Assembly: GCF_037860755.1 (NCBI RefSeq) | Contig: NZ_JBBEOI010000005.1 | Location: 1-62,854 of the forward strand | Length of the DNA stretch: 62,854 nt | DNA from: Aquipuribacter hungaricus | GTDB taxonomy: Bacteria; Actinomycetota; Actinomycetes; Actinomycetales; JBBAYJ01 | Direction of reading: 5' to 3' | Part shown: one piece after another, positions 42,301-49,963 of the stretch | How positions within the stretch are numbered: position 1 is the stretch's first letter | Layout: the number at the start of each line of letters is the position of its first letter | Made by a program: the position numbers and the translations under genes | The notes under the pieces: model-generated | The model's database searches: none | Told to the model about the DNA's origin: nothing | Seen by the model: the letters and a program-made list of their open reading frames with translations, nothing else

Positions 42301-43264
42301 GACCGGTGGCCGAGACGACGGCCGGGTCGCTGGATGTCCAGGTCAGGCCCGGCGCAGCCGGGAGCGCGAGGTCCTCCCTGACCCCGGACAGGTCCCCGAG
42401 GCTCAGGCTGTCGACGACCTCCTGCACGTTGCCGGGGGCGAGCGCGTCCGACAGGGCGCGCAGCTCGTCGGCGGGCAGGACGCCCGAGTAGACCCGCACG
42501 TCCTTCACCGTGCCGGTGAACTGGCGCACGTTCCCGCTCGTCACCGGGGACCGACCGAGGTAGCCGACCGGCGAGGTGATGGCGTCCAGGGCTGCGTCTA
42601 CCGAGGTCTCCCCCACCGGCCGACCGTCCTCGTGGAGCGTCAGGCGCCCGAGGGAGCCGTCGTCCCCTCCGTCCACCGTGACGGCGACGTGGGTCCAGGC
42701 ACCCCGGACGAGGCCCGTGGGCGCGGCGGCGGTCGCGGGCGCGGCCCCGGGCGCCGCCAGGGAGGCCTGGTGGCGGGCCGTCGTGGACCCGGCGGCCCCT
42801 GGGGCCGCGCTCAGGTACCCGCCGGCGGCGTCGCCGAAGCTGAAGACAGGACCGCTGGGGCCGGTACCCGGGAGGAGGACGTCGTAGGCGACGGTGACGT
42901 CGTCGAGCCCGGCCAGCAGGCCGTCCGGCAGCCGCACCGCCGGGAAGGCGCCGGGGTCCGTGCTCGCCCCGCCCGGCAGACGGAGCCCGCGCCCGCCCTG
43001 CCACGTCGCCGTCCCCGCACCGCCGACGACCTGGGCGTCCCTGCCGTTCCCGGACGAGTCCGCAGCCACCGTCCCGCCCGTCTCGTCGAGCCGGTAGTGG
43101 GCGAGGAGCTCCACGACAGGCTCGTCGGGCGCGACGGGGCCGGCGGCTGCCGGGCCGGTGGAGGCCACCAGGGCGCTGAGGCCCAGGGTGACGGCGGTGA
43201 CGGCGGTGACGGCGCCCAGGGCCCGGGGCGGCCCGGTCCTCGACGCGGTGGGAGCTTCTCTCAT
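39353..43264 (-). CDS. Secreted multidomain LamG / Ig-like / GH43-like protein
   Basis: 1303 aa from the ATG at 43264 (a GTG four codons earlier is possible). A signal peptide ends near ASTGPAAAG. Domains: LamG-like (about 50-260), atrophied bacterial Ig-like (265-370), second LamG (375-585), two more Ig-like (590-785), a five-bladed GH43-type glycosidase (795-1100: GLRDPHIVRSPDGDTFYMIA with the general-base Asp) and a C-terminal Ig-like region. No sortase or membrane anchor is seen, so it should be released. Likely acts on arabinose- or xylose-containing glycans. It stands alone between mshB and the HNH gene, interrupting the conserved backbone. Confidence 0.82.
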   Translation of the reverse strand: MREAPTASRTGPPRALGAVTAVTAVTLGLSALVASTGPAAAGPVAPDEPVVELLAHYRLDETGGTVAADSSGNGRDAQVVGGAGTATWQGGRGLRLPGGASTDPGAFPAVRLPDGLLAGLDDVTVAYDVLLPGTGPSGPVFSFGDAAGGYLSAAPGAAGSTTARHQASLAAPGAAPATAAAPTGLVRGAWTHVAVTVDGGDDGSLGRLTLHEDGRPVGETSVDAALDAITSPVGYLGRSPVTSGNVRQFTGTVKDVRVYSGVLPADELRALSDALAPGNVQEVVDSLSLGDLSGVREDLALPAAPGLTWTSSDPAVVSATGRATRPAVGAPAATATLTATVTQRGATAARSFVVTVLPRVDIPDAQLRAGLVHEFELDETSGTTLANTGSSGVAATLVNPDKAELTGRGVRFNPGSYESSLTGAYVRLPDDITAGMRELTVDYEVRVDPANVGNHQMFGFGGGTGSCDVGTGAQGSIWASNTAPRPGSRFRVVVGDRSIMQAGGRLLEGAWKHVTYTQALEAGGTTWTGTVYVDGVRYAQATGLTTPPSVSPEGTGCNFLARSQVAGHYSFRGTIADFRVYDRAVGVDEVLALAEETVSTGVRADAAAIDLGDTGSVVRDLVLPELGSVAGSSITWTSSDPSVVDVSTPPATAPKVPVVGRVTRPASGQPDATVTLTATLRKGAQDVTVREIQVTVEAEFDDADAVARDSADLVLYSTDDVRGDLDLPAEGGFGSAVTWSSTTDLITPTGEVTRPGYGRPAVEGTLTATVRRGDAASTRTFPVTVRALPREEEDERYFLGYFKGENIADGEQIMFATSDGNDALNWTGLTGGRPSLVSQLGDQGLRDPHIVRSPDGDTFYMIATDLNWYDQGGYDINDTQYIEVFESHDLVTWTPQRHVEVAPDDAGNAFAPESLWIEEIGAYAVFWAQSLWDDPVNRTGQGNAQMWYALTRDFQTFSEARVWQDPAPLSRIDTTAIKVGDQYYRFTKNEAGNAGSDIFSEKNTDFLETDLDAWTLVAPALGRTTWVAEQAYEGPVVFRANPGDTACPGQFYLWGDRYSDGGGYQGACSADIEAPTWEPKTITMTNAGVPRPRHGTVIPITLREWNDIRGIPNEDVATTTALTVDRDPVGGTATATAVVAAQDTFETGGQVRFTVGPWSETVYLEDGRATVTLPSVPGRQTVTAEFLGYGILEASVATAELDVPAELAVDVAAEVRCLAARTGVLRVTVTNRGESPVSVAVVTPYGSRTLRAVQPGGSAFRVFATRTATVPAGSSTVTITGELDGAEVTTTREVPHPARDCRS

Positions 43265-43514
43265 GACGACGCACACCCCTCGGTGGTCCTGGCCTCTGCC
43301 GGCGGCGGCAGCCGGGCCACCTCGCCCGCCTGCCGGAAGGACGCCCGGGGCTGCACGCGCCTGCCTCCGTCTGCATCGACGAGGAAGGAGCGCGTCACCG
43401 GACGTGACCGAGTGTGCCCGGTAACATCGGGTGGGTCAACGAATCGGGTGAGGTGGACATACCGGCTCAGACGGCACCCCTGTTGATGCGGAGGGTTGTG
43501 TCCGGGGTCCTCCC

Positions 43515-43526
43515 TAACGTCTCCCC
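43515..43526 (+). promoter_or_regulatory. Leaderless promoter of the DUF222-HNH gene
   Basis: TAACGT (43515-43520) lies 6 nt before the ATG at 43527. The 260-bp gap to the left also holds the divergent start of the LamG/GH43 gene. Confidence 0.65.
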
Positions 43527-45125
43527 ATGTCCTCAGGAGAGCTCGCGGCGCACGTGCTCGCGCTCACCGGGGTGCTCACCGACCTCCAGGGGTCGCTCGC
43601 CCCGGAGCAGGTGTGGCACGCCTCGGACGACGAGGTGCTGCAGGCCTGCCGTGACATCGCTGCGCAGCGCGCCCGCGCCGACGCCGCCTACCTGTCTCTC
43701 GTCGCCGAGGTGGACCGTCGGCGCGCGGCGTCCGGCGCCCGCACCGGGACCGGCGGCGGGACCTCCCTCGGCTCGACGACCGAAGGCTTGCTCCGGAGCG
43801 CCGCCCTGCTGTCCGCGGGCCAGGCTCGGCGCGACGTCGCCGCCGCCCACGCGCTGCACGGGCACTCGACCGACCGCGGCACCACCGAGCCGCCGGTGCT
43901 GCCGGTGCTCGCCTCCCAGCTGGCCGACGGGTCCATCACCCGCGAGCACGTGGACGTCGCTGTCCGCTGCCTCGACCGCATCCCCCGACACCTGCGGGGC
44001 ACCCCCGGCGACGCCTCCCCGGTGACCAGCGAGCAGCTGGGTGCCACGGTCCGGGACGTCGTCGTCACGCTCGTCTCCGAGGTGGCCGGCACCGGGACCG
44101 CGCGGGACCTCGACCGGGCCTGCCGTGCCGTCCTCGACCACCTCGACCCCGACGGCGGGGACCGGTACGACCCCGTGGCGTACGAGCGCCGCTACCTCGA
44201 CATGTCGACGGACTCCACGGGGATGCTGCTCGGGCGGTTCCAGCTCGACGCGGCAGCCGGGCTGGCGCTGCGGGCCGCCGTCGACGCGCACAGCGCCCCC
44301 TCCCCCACCGTGGACGGGCTCCGCGACCCGCGCTCCGCCCGCCAGCGGCGCGCGGACGCGCTCGTGCTGGTCGCCGAGGCGGCCCGCGGCACGTCGGCGC
44401 CCGTGCGGGGAGAGCCGCCGCGCGTGGTCGTCCACGTCACGCCGGAGCAGCTCGCCGGAGGGGCGTCGACGTGGGCGGGCTCAGCCTGGTCGGAGTCGGG
44501 CGAGACGGTCGGCCGTGCCAGCGCACGCCGGCTGTCGTGCGACGCCGTCCTGCACCGTGTCGTCGTCCCGCCGGCGGCAGGCCCGCTCGAGCTGGGCCGC
44601 GAGGAACGGCTCGCGAGCCGGACGCAGCGCCGGGCGCTGGCGTCCCGGGACCGTGGGTGCGTGGTGCCCGGGTGCGGCGCCCCGCCGGCCGCGTGCGACG
44701 CCCACCACCTCGTCCACTGGGCCGACGGCGGGTCGACGGACCTCGACAACCTCGTCCTGCTCTGCGGCTCCCACCACACGGCGGTCCACGCGGGCGTGTG
44801 GGCCGTCGCCGTCTGCGCCGACGGCATCCCAGAGGTCATTCCCCCGCGGTGGGTCGACCCCGAGCAGCGACCACGGCGCCTGGCGCACCACCTGGTGGCT
44901 GCCGTCGCGCGGGCTGCGGCCACGGCTACCGCGGCGTCCGGACGTCCGGCCACCGCTGATGCCGCGGATCACGCATCCCCCGACGAACCCACCGCATCGG
45001 CCTCGGGACGCCCCAGGTTGACGCTCGTCCACCCGCTTCTCGACCTGTACGCCCACCCGGCGCCGCCGTCCGCGCCGGCCGGTGCGGTGGAGCTGCACCT
45101 GACCCGGCTGCTCGACACCGGGTAG
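43527..45125 (+). CDS. DUF222 / 13E12-type protein with HNH endonuclease domain
   Basis: 532 aa. A long helical DUF222 domain (about 20-330) precedes an HNH nuclease: RDRGCVVPGCGAPPAACDAH, HLVHWADGGSTDLDNLVLLC and GSHHTAVHAG, with two Cys pairs for structural zinc. This is the 13E12 repeat family, which occurs in many copies in actinobacterial genomes; its role is unclear (mobile, defensive or repair). The start is leaderless. It converges with the DUF1801 gene, leaving only 7 bp. Confidence 0.9.
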   Translation: MSSGELAAHVLALTGVLTDLQGSLAPEQVWHASDDEVLQACRDIAAQRARADAAYLSLVAEVDRRRAASGARTGTGGGTSLGSTTEGLLRSAALLSAGQARRDVAAAHALHGHSTDRGTTEPPVLPVLASQLADGSITREHVDVAVRCLDRIPRHLRGTPGDASPVTSEQLGATVRDVVVTLVSEVAGTGTARDLDRACRAVLDHLDPDGGDRYDPVAYERRYLDMSTDSTGMLLGRFQLDAAAGLALRAAVDAHSAPSPTVDGLRDPRSARQRRADALVLVAEAARGTSAPVRGEPPRVVVHVTPEQLAGGASTWAGSAWSESGETVGRASARRLSCDAVLHRVVVPPAAGPLELGREERLASRTQRRALASRDRGCVVPGCGAPPAACDAHHLVHWADGGSTDLDNLVLLCGSHHTAVHAGVWAVAVCADGIPEVIPPRWVDPEQRPRRLAHHLVAAVARAAATATAASGRPATADAADHASPDEPTASASGRPRLTLVHPLLDLYAHPAPPSAPAGAVELHLTRLLDTG

Positions 45126-45132
45126 CGACGGC

Positions 45133-45528
45133 TCAGGCCTGGACCCACCGGCGGACGAGGTCGACCAGCGCGTCGTGCTGCTCGTCGAGGTGCAGGGCAT
45201 CGACGACGGTGACGACGCCTCGGTCGGGTGTGCGCCACACCACGAGGCCGGACGGGTCGTCGAACCGGAACGTCGCCGAGTCCGACCGGACCTTCGCGCC
45301 ACGGTGGAGCACGAGCTGCAGCTGGTCCCCCGGCTGCAGCCGCATGGTGACCCTGTCCACGCCGTCGACGACGAGGCTAGGAGCGTTCCAACGGACGTGC
45401 TCGCCGATGCTCGCGTCCGCCGACAGCACGAGTGCCCGCAGGGCCCTGACCTCGGGCAGCCGGGCGTGGGTCGACCCGTCGAGGTAGGCCTCGACGGCCA
45501 CGGACCCGCGCTCCGGCGTCCCTGGCAT
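45133..45528 (-). CDS. DUF1801 family protein
   Basis: 131 aa. VEAYLDGSTHARLPEVRALR, then IGEHVRWNAPSLVVDG and the end HDALVDLVRRWV follow the DUF1801/YdhG pattern, a small alpha/beta fold without a proven reaction. The ATG shares a base with the typA stop (TGATG), so the gene is cotranslated downstream of typA. Confidence 0.78.
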   Translation of the reverse strand: MPGTPERGSVAVEAYLDGSTHARLPEVRALRALVLSADASIGEHVRWNAPSLVVDGVDRVTMRLQPGDQLQLVLHRGAKVRSDSATFRFDDPSGLVVWRTPDRGVVTVVDALHLDEQHDALVDLVRRWVQA

Positions 45529-47447
45529 CAGATCTTCTTGGACTTGCCCTTCACACGACCGCGCTCGGTCGCGTCGAGGATGACCTTGCGCAGCCGGATC
45601 GCCTCCGGGGTGATCTCCACGCACTCGTCGTCGCGGAGGAACTCCAGGGCCTGCTCCAGGCTCAGCAGGCGCGGGGGCACCAGGCGCTCGAACTCCTCGG
45701 AGGTGGCCGAGCGCATGTTGGTGAGCTTCTTCTCCTTGGTGATGTTGACGTCCATGTCGTCGGTGCGGGCGTTCTCACCGATGATCATGCCCTCGTACAC
45801 CTCGGTGGTCGGCGCGACGAACATCGAGCCGCGCTCCTGCAGGTTGACCATCGCGAAGCTGGTCGCGACGCCCGTGCGGTCGGCGACGAGGGAGCCGTTC
45901 TGCCGCGTCACCATGTCGCCGGCCCACGGCTGGTAGGAGTCGAAGACGTGGTGGGCGATGCCCGTGCCGCGGGTGTCGGTGAGGAACTGCGTCCGGAACC
46001 CGATGAGGCCACGGGCCGGGACCTTGAACTCCATCCGCACCCAGCCGGTGCCGTGGTTGCTCATCTGCTCCATGCGGCCCTTGCGGATGGCCAGCAGCTG
46101 CGTGACCGCGCCGAGGTACTCCTCGGGCACGTCGATGGTCATCTGCTCGAACGGCTCGTAGGTCTTGCCGTCGACCTCGCGCGTGACGACCTGCGGCTTG
46201 CCGACGGTGAGCTCGTAGCCCTCGCGGCGCATCTGCTCGACGAGCACGGCCAGGGCGAGCTCTCCGCGGCCCTGGACCTCCCAGGCGTCGGGGCGCTCGG
46301 TGGGCAGGATGCGGAGCGAGACGTTGCCGACGAGCTCCTTGTCCAGGCGGTCCTTCACCAGGCGGGCGGTCACCTTGGTGCCGCGGGCGCGACCGGTCAG
46401 CGGGGAGGTGTTGGTCCCGATGGTCATGGAGATCGCGGGCTCGTCGACGGTGATGAGCGGCAGCGGCTCGGGGTTGTCCGGGTCGGCCAGCGTCTCGCCG
46501 ATCATGATGTCCGCGATGCCGGCGATGGCGATCAGGTCGCCCGCCCCCGCCTCGGCGACCGGGACGCGCTCGAGCGCCTCGGTCATGAGGAGCTCGGAGA
46601 CCTTGACGCGCTGGAACGAGCCGTCGGTGCGGCACCAGGTGACCTGGTCGTTCTTCTTGATGGTGCCCGAGCGGACGCGGCACATGGCGATGCGGCCGAG
46701 GAACGGCGAGGCGTCCAGGTTGGTCACGTGCGCCTGCAGCGGCTGGTCCCGGGTGTCCAGGGGGGCCGGGATGTGGTCCAGCAGCACCTGGAAGAGGGGC
46801 TCGAGGGTCTCGCCGTCGATGGGCGTCCGGTCCTCGGGGCGCGTCATGGAGGCCTTGCCGTCGCGGGCCACGGCGTAGACGACGGGGATCTCGAGGAGGG
46901 ACTCCTCGTCCACCCCGGTGCCGTCGGCGACGTCGAGGATCAGGTCGAACGTCTCGTCGACCACCTCGGCGATGCGGGAGTCGGGGCGGTCGACCTTGTT
47001 GACGACGACCACGATGGGCAGGTGCGCCTGCAGCGCCTTGCGCAGCACGAAGCGCGTCTGGGGCAGCGGGCCCTCGGAGGCGTCCACGAGGAGCACCACG
47101 CCGTCGACCATGGACAGCCCGCGCTCGACCTCGCCGCCGAAGTCCGCGTGGCCGGGGGTGTCGATGATGTTGATCGTCACGCCGTCCGGGGCGCCGGACT
47201 TCGCGGCCGCGGGGCCGGTGTACCGGACCGCGGTGTTCTTCGCGAGGATCGTGATGCCCTTCTCGCGCTCCAGGTCGCCGGAGTCCATCACGCGCTCGCG
47301 CACGGAGTCGTTCTCGGCCTGGTGGGCGGTGAAGGACCCGGACTGCCAGAGCATGGCGTCGACGAGGGTCGTCTTCCCGTGGTCGACGTGCGCGACGATC
47401 GCGACGTTACGGAGGTCCTGGCGCAGAGCTGTCGTCGCGGTGGTCAC
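45528..47447 (-). CDS. typA: Translational GTPase TypA/BipA
   Basis: 639 aa. The EF-G-like G domain has AHVDHGKTT, DTPGHADFGGEVERGLS and NKVDRPDSRI, followed by domain 2, an EF-G III/V-like part and the TypA C-terminal domain. It binds ribosomes and aids assembly and stress adaptation. The GTG at 47447 gives the usual RQDLRNVAIVAHVDHGKT beginning; an upstream GTG would add ten unlikely residues. CAGACT lies 8 nt before it. The mutT-like gene upstream runs 41 bp into typA. Confidence 0.95.
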   Translation of the reverse strand: MTTATTALRQDLRNVAIVAHVDHGKTTLVDAMLWQSGSFTAHQAENDSVRERVMDSGDLEREKGITILAKNTAVRYTGPAAAKSGAPDGVTINIIDTPGHADFGGEVERGLSMVDGVVLLVDASEGPLPQTRFVLRKALQAHLPIVVVVNKVDRPDSRIAEVVDETFDLILDVADGTGVDEESLLEIPVVYAVARDGKASMTRPEDRTPIDGETLEPLFQVLLDHIPAPLDTRDQPLQAHVTNLDASPFLGRIAMCRVRSGTIKKNDQVTWCRTDGSFQRVKVSELLMTEALERVPVAEAGAGDLIAIAGIADIMIGETLADPDNPEPLPLITVDEPAISMTIGTNTSPLTGRARGTKVTARLVKDRLDKELVGNVSLRILPTERPDAWEVQGRGELALAVLVEQMRREGYELTVGKPQVVTREVDGKTYEPFEQMTIDVPEEYLGAVTQLLAIRKGRMEQMSNHGTGWVRMEFKVPARGLIGFRTQFLTDTRGTGIAHHVFDSYQPWAGDMVTRQNGSLVADRTGVATSFAMVNLQERGSMFVAPTTEVYEGMIIGENARTDDMDVNITKEKKLTNMRSATSEEFERLVPPRLLSLEQALEFLRDDECVEITPEAIRLRKVILDATERGRVKGKSKKI

Positions 47448-48093
47448 GGGATACCAGTCTGCCGCATCCTGCACCACCCCCGGACCAACGGCCGTCCTCC
47501 CGTGCGGCCCCGGGCTCCCGCTGCTGCGCGCCGTGGGCCCGCCCGCCCGCGAGCAGGACCGTGAGCGCGTCTACCGCGGCGGCGTCCGCGGGGAGCCACG
47601 GCACCGAGCGGAGCTCGTCGGCGGCGAGCCACCGGACGTCGTCGTGGTCCTCGCGCGGCACGGGCAGCGCGGGTGCGACCGGCTCGTCCATCCGGGCCAG
47701 CCACAGGCGCATCACGAGCCCTGGGACGAGCCGCCAGACCCGGCCGTGGTCCGGGTCGTCGACCCCGGGGCCGTCCGCACCCGGGCCGTCCGCACCAGCG
47801 TCGTCGGCCCGGCCGGGCACGACCTCCTCGCCGAGCACCGCCCGCACGCCGAGCTCCTCGCGCAGCTCGCGGTGCAGCGCCTGCTCGGGCGTCTCGCCGG
47901 GCTCCACCTTGCCGCCGGGGAACTCCCACAGGCCCGCCAGCGCCGGCGGCGCGCTGCGGCGGGCGGCCAGCAGCAGCTGCGGGCGCTCGAGGGAGTCCAC
48001 GATCGCGGCACCGACGACCAGCCGTGCCGGGGTCCGCCCCTGCTCCGCAGCTCCATACCCGGGCAGGACCTCGCCGGGGCCGCTGTCGTCCAT
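47407..48093 (-). CDS. Nudix (MutT-like) hydrolase
   Basis: 228 aa. The Nudix box is complete: GLWEFPGGKVEPGETPEQAL then HRELREELGV, fitting GX5EX7REUXEEXGU. The flanking sequence RLVVGAAIVDSLERPQLLLA resembles 8-oxo-dGTP phosphatases. A 20-residue insertion of GADGP-type repeats sits in the middle. The C-terminus is unusually long because the frame reads through the typA promoter and its first codons. The ATG follows CACGCT by 7 nt, and that box overlaps the one of the divergent PCD-VOC gene. Confidence 0.85.
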   Translation of the reverse strand: MDDSGPGEVLPGYGAAEQGRTPARLVVGAAIVDSLERPQLLLAARRSAPPALAGLWEFPGGKVEPGETPEQALHRELREELGVRAVLGEEVVPGRADDAGADGPGADGPGVDDPDHGRVWRLVPGLVMRLWLARMDEPVAPALPVPREDHDDVRWLAADELRSVPWLPADAAAVDALTVLLAGGRAHGAQQREPGAAREDGRWSGGGAGCGRLVSRDHRDDSSAPGPP

Positions 48094-48112
48094 CCCGCGT
48101 AGCGTGGCACGG
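48094..48112. promoter_or_regulatory. Bidirectional leaderless promoter with overlapping -10 boxes
   Basis: Plus strand: TAGCGT (48100-48105), 7 nt, GTG 48113. Minus strand: CACGCT (48106-48101), 7 nt, ATG 48093. The two hexamers share five base pairs, and only 19 bp separate the two start codons. Confidence 0.6.
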
Positions 48113-48865
48113 GTGAGCATCACTCCCCCGGGCGGTCCCGGGACGCCGACCCCGTCCGCGGCCGGACGGCCGCCCCGGCCCCGGCTGCTCGCGCACGCCG
48201 ACGTCGTCGACCAGCTCGCCGACCTGCCCGGCTGGGCGCACACGGGCGGCGCCCTGCACGCCCGGTACCGCGCGCAGTCCGTCCCCGAGGCGGTCGAGCT
48301 GGTTCGCCAGGCCTTCGACGTCGCCGAGGAGATGGACCACCACCCGGACACCGACGTCCGCTGGCGCGAGGTCCGGTTCGCGCTGAGCACCCACGACCGG
48401 GGCGGGGTGACGCAGCTGGACGTCGAGCTCGCCCACCGCCTGGTGCAGGCCGCGGCGGCTGTCGGCGCCGAGCAGCTCGCTGCCCTCGCGGACGTCGTCG
48501 AGCTCGGCATCGACACCACCGACGCGGCCCGTCTGGCGCCGTTCTGGCGGGCGGCGCTGGGCTACCGGTCCGGGACCGACGGGGTCGACGACGTGCTGGT
48601 CGACCCCCACGGCCGGGGCCCGCAGGTGTGGTTCCAGGAGACGCCGACCCCGGCCTCGCCCGCGGGCGTCCGGGGCCGTGCGCACGTCGACGTCACGGTG
48701 GCCGACCTGGACGAGGCCGCCCGCCGCCGCGAGGCCGTCGAGGCCGCGGGCGGCCGGCTGCTCAGCGACGCCCACGCACCGTCGTGGTGGGTCTACGCCG
48801 ACCCCGACGGCAACGAGCTGTGCATCTGCACGCTGTTCGGCCGCGAGGGGCAGGAGGACCGGTGA
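48113..48865 (+). CDS. Pterin-carbinolamine dehydratase-like and VOC fusion protein
   Basis: 250 aa. Residues about 28-115 match 4a-hydroxytetrahydrobiopterin dehydratase (VVDQLADLPGWAHTGGALHA, then MDHHPDTDVRWREVRFALST and VTQLDVELAHRL with the His-His and Asp of the active site). From about 125 a VOC/glyoxalase-like domain follows (VELGIDTTDAARLAPFWRAA to VYADPDGNELCICTLFG). The fusion suggests a pterin-related or broad detoxification role, but no partner enzyme is near. The GTG start is leaderless; the stop overlaps the next gene (GTGA). Confidence 0.83.
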   Translation: MSITPPGGPGTPTPSAAGRPPRPRLLAHADVVDQLADLPGWAHTGGALHARYRAQSVPEAVELVRQAFDVAEEMDHHPDTDVRWREVRFALSTHDRGGVTQLDVELAHRLVQAAAAVGAEQLAALADVVELGIDTTDAARLAPFWRAALGYRSGTDGVDDVLVDPHGRGPQVWFQETPTPASPAGVRGRAHVDVTVADLDEAARRREAVEAAGGRLLSDAHAPSWWVYADPDGNELCICTLFGREGQEDR

Positions 48866-49725
48866 CCGGGAGCGCCACCGGGACCAGCGCGACGACGGAG
48901 GGCACGGGGACGACGGACGGCAGCCCGACCAGCGCCGCCACGTCGAAGGACGTAGCGGCGACCGCGGGGGCAGCAACGACCGACGACACCAGGACGACCC
49001 TCGGCACGCCGGTCGCAGCAGAGCCGGGGCACGCCCCGGAGTCGTCCTTGGCCCAGGTGACGGCCAAGCTCAGCTGGCTGCGCGCCGGCGTGCTCGGGGC
49101 CAACGACGGCATCGTGTCGACGGCCGGCCTGGTCGTCGGCGTCGCGGGTGCCACCACCGACCGCACAGCCCTGCTCGTCGCCGGGGCGGCCGGGCTCGTG
49201 GCCGGCGCGCTGTCCATGGCGGGCGGGGAGTACGTCTCGGTCAGCACGCAGCGCGACACCGAGACGGCGCTGCTCCGCAAGGAGGCGCGCGAGCTGGAGG
49301 AGACGCCCGACGAGGAGCTCGCCGAGCTGGCCGGCTTCTACCGGGACAAGGGCCTGAGCGAGGAGACCGCGCTGCAGGTGGCCGAGGAGCTCACCGCGCA
49401 CGACGCCCTGCGCGCGCACGCCGAGATCGAGCTGGGGATCGACGGCGAGAGCCTCGTCGACCCATGGCAGGCGGCGCTGGCCTCGCTGCTCTCGTTCACC
49501 CTGGGGGCGCTCCTGCCCCTGCTGGCGATCGTCCTGCCGCCGGCCGGGGGGCGCCTGCCCGTGACGGTGCTGGCCGTGGTCGTCGCGCTCACCCTGACCG
49601 GGACGATCAGCGCGCGCCTGGGCGGGTCGGCCGTGCGGCCGGCGGTCCTGCGGAACGTCGGGGTGGGGCTGCTGGCCATGCTGCTGACGTTCCTCGTCGG
49701 GACGCTCGTCGGTGGAGCCCTCTGA
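48862..49725 (+). CDS. VIT1/CCC1 family iron/manganese transporter
   Basis: 287 aa. After a disordered Thr/Ser/Gly-rich N-terminus (1-65) the VIT pattern appears: LRAGVLGANDGIVSTAGLVV (TM1), AGALSMAGGEYVSVSTQRDT (TM2), a cytoplasmic metal-binding helical domain rich in Glu (RELEETPDEELAELAGFYRD) and three C-terminal helices. Relatives move Fe(II) or Mn(II) out of the cytoplasm. The GTG start overlaps the PCD-VOC stop. An array of 25-bp repeats follows. Confidence 0.88.
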   Translation: MTGSATGTSATTEGTGTTDGSPTSAATSKDVAATAGAATTDDTRTTLGTPVAAEPGHAPESSLAQVTAKLSWLRAGVLGANDGIVSTAGLVVGVAGATTDRTALLVAGAAGLVAGALSMAGGEYVSVSTQRDTETALLRKEARELEETPDEELAELAGFYRDKGLSEETALQVAEELTAHDALRAHAEIELGIDGESLVDPWQAALASLLSFTLGALLPLLAIVLPPAGGRLPVTVLAVVVALTLTGTISARLGGSAVRPAVLRNVGVGLLAMLLTFLVGTLVGGAL

Positions 49726-49818
49726 CCCACCCGGTCCGGCTGGGACGTCTGTCCGCGCCGGGCGGTGCAGCTACCTGAGCCACCGGTCTGGTCGGGTCGG
49801 CCGGCCCGGGCGGGTCCT

Positions 49819-49917
49819 AGCACCCCGGCCCAGGCGGGGTCGTAGCACCCCGGCCCAGGCGGGTCCCAGCACCCCGACCCAGGCGGGGTCGGAGCACCCC
49901 GGCCCAGGCTGGGTCCC
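49819..49917. repeat. Array of four 24-25-bp hairpin-forming repeats
   Basis: Units start at 49819, 49844, 49868 and 49893; consensus AGCACCCCGGCCCAGGCGGGGTC plus 1-2 bases, with degenerate copies on both sides. Each can fold ACCCCG with CGGGGT around GCCCAGG, some more weakly. The array fills the gap between the converging VIT1 and oppF genes, where a terminator would be expected. Confidence 0.85.
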
Positions 49918-49963
49918 ACCACCTCCGCCGGGCGAGGTGGACCACCCCGGCCCGGGCGGCGGG

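Noticed and set aside
39299-43486. Plus-strand open frame of nearly 1400 codons opposite the LamG/GH43 gene
   Set aside because: It is a GC-rich shadow: Arg/Gly/Val-rich composition with no domain, while the minus strand has a signal peptide and recognisable modules.
43527-45125. HNH gene as proof of a mobile intron or restriction system
   Set aside because: DUF222-HNH (13E12) proteins are common stand-alone genes in actinobacteria; there is no methyltransferase or intron boundary.
49819-49917. CRISPR array or transposon end
   Set aside because: Repeats are contiguous, degenerate and without unique spacers, and there is no terminal inverted repeat or transposase nearby.
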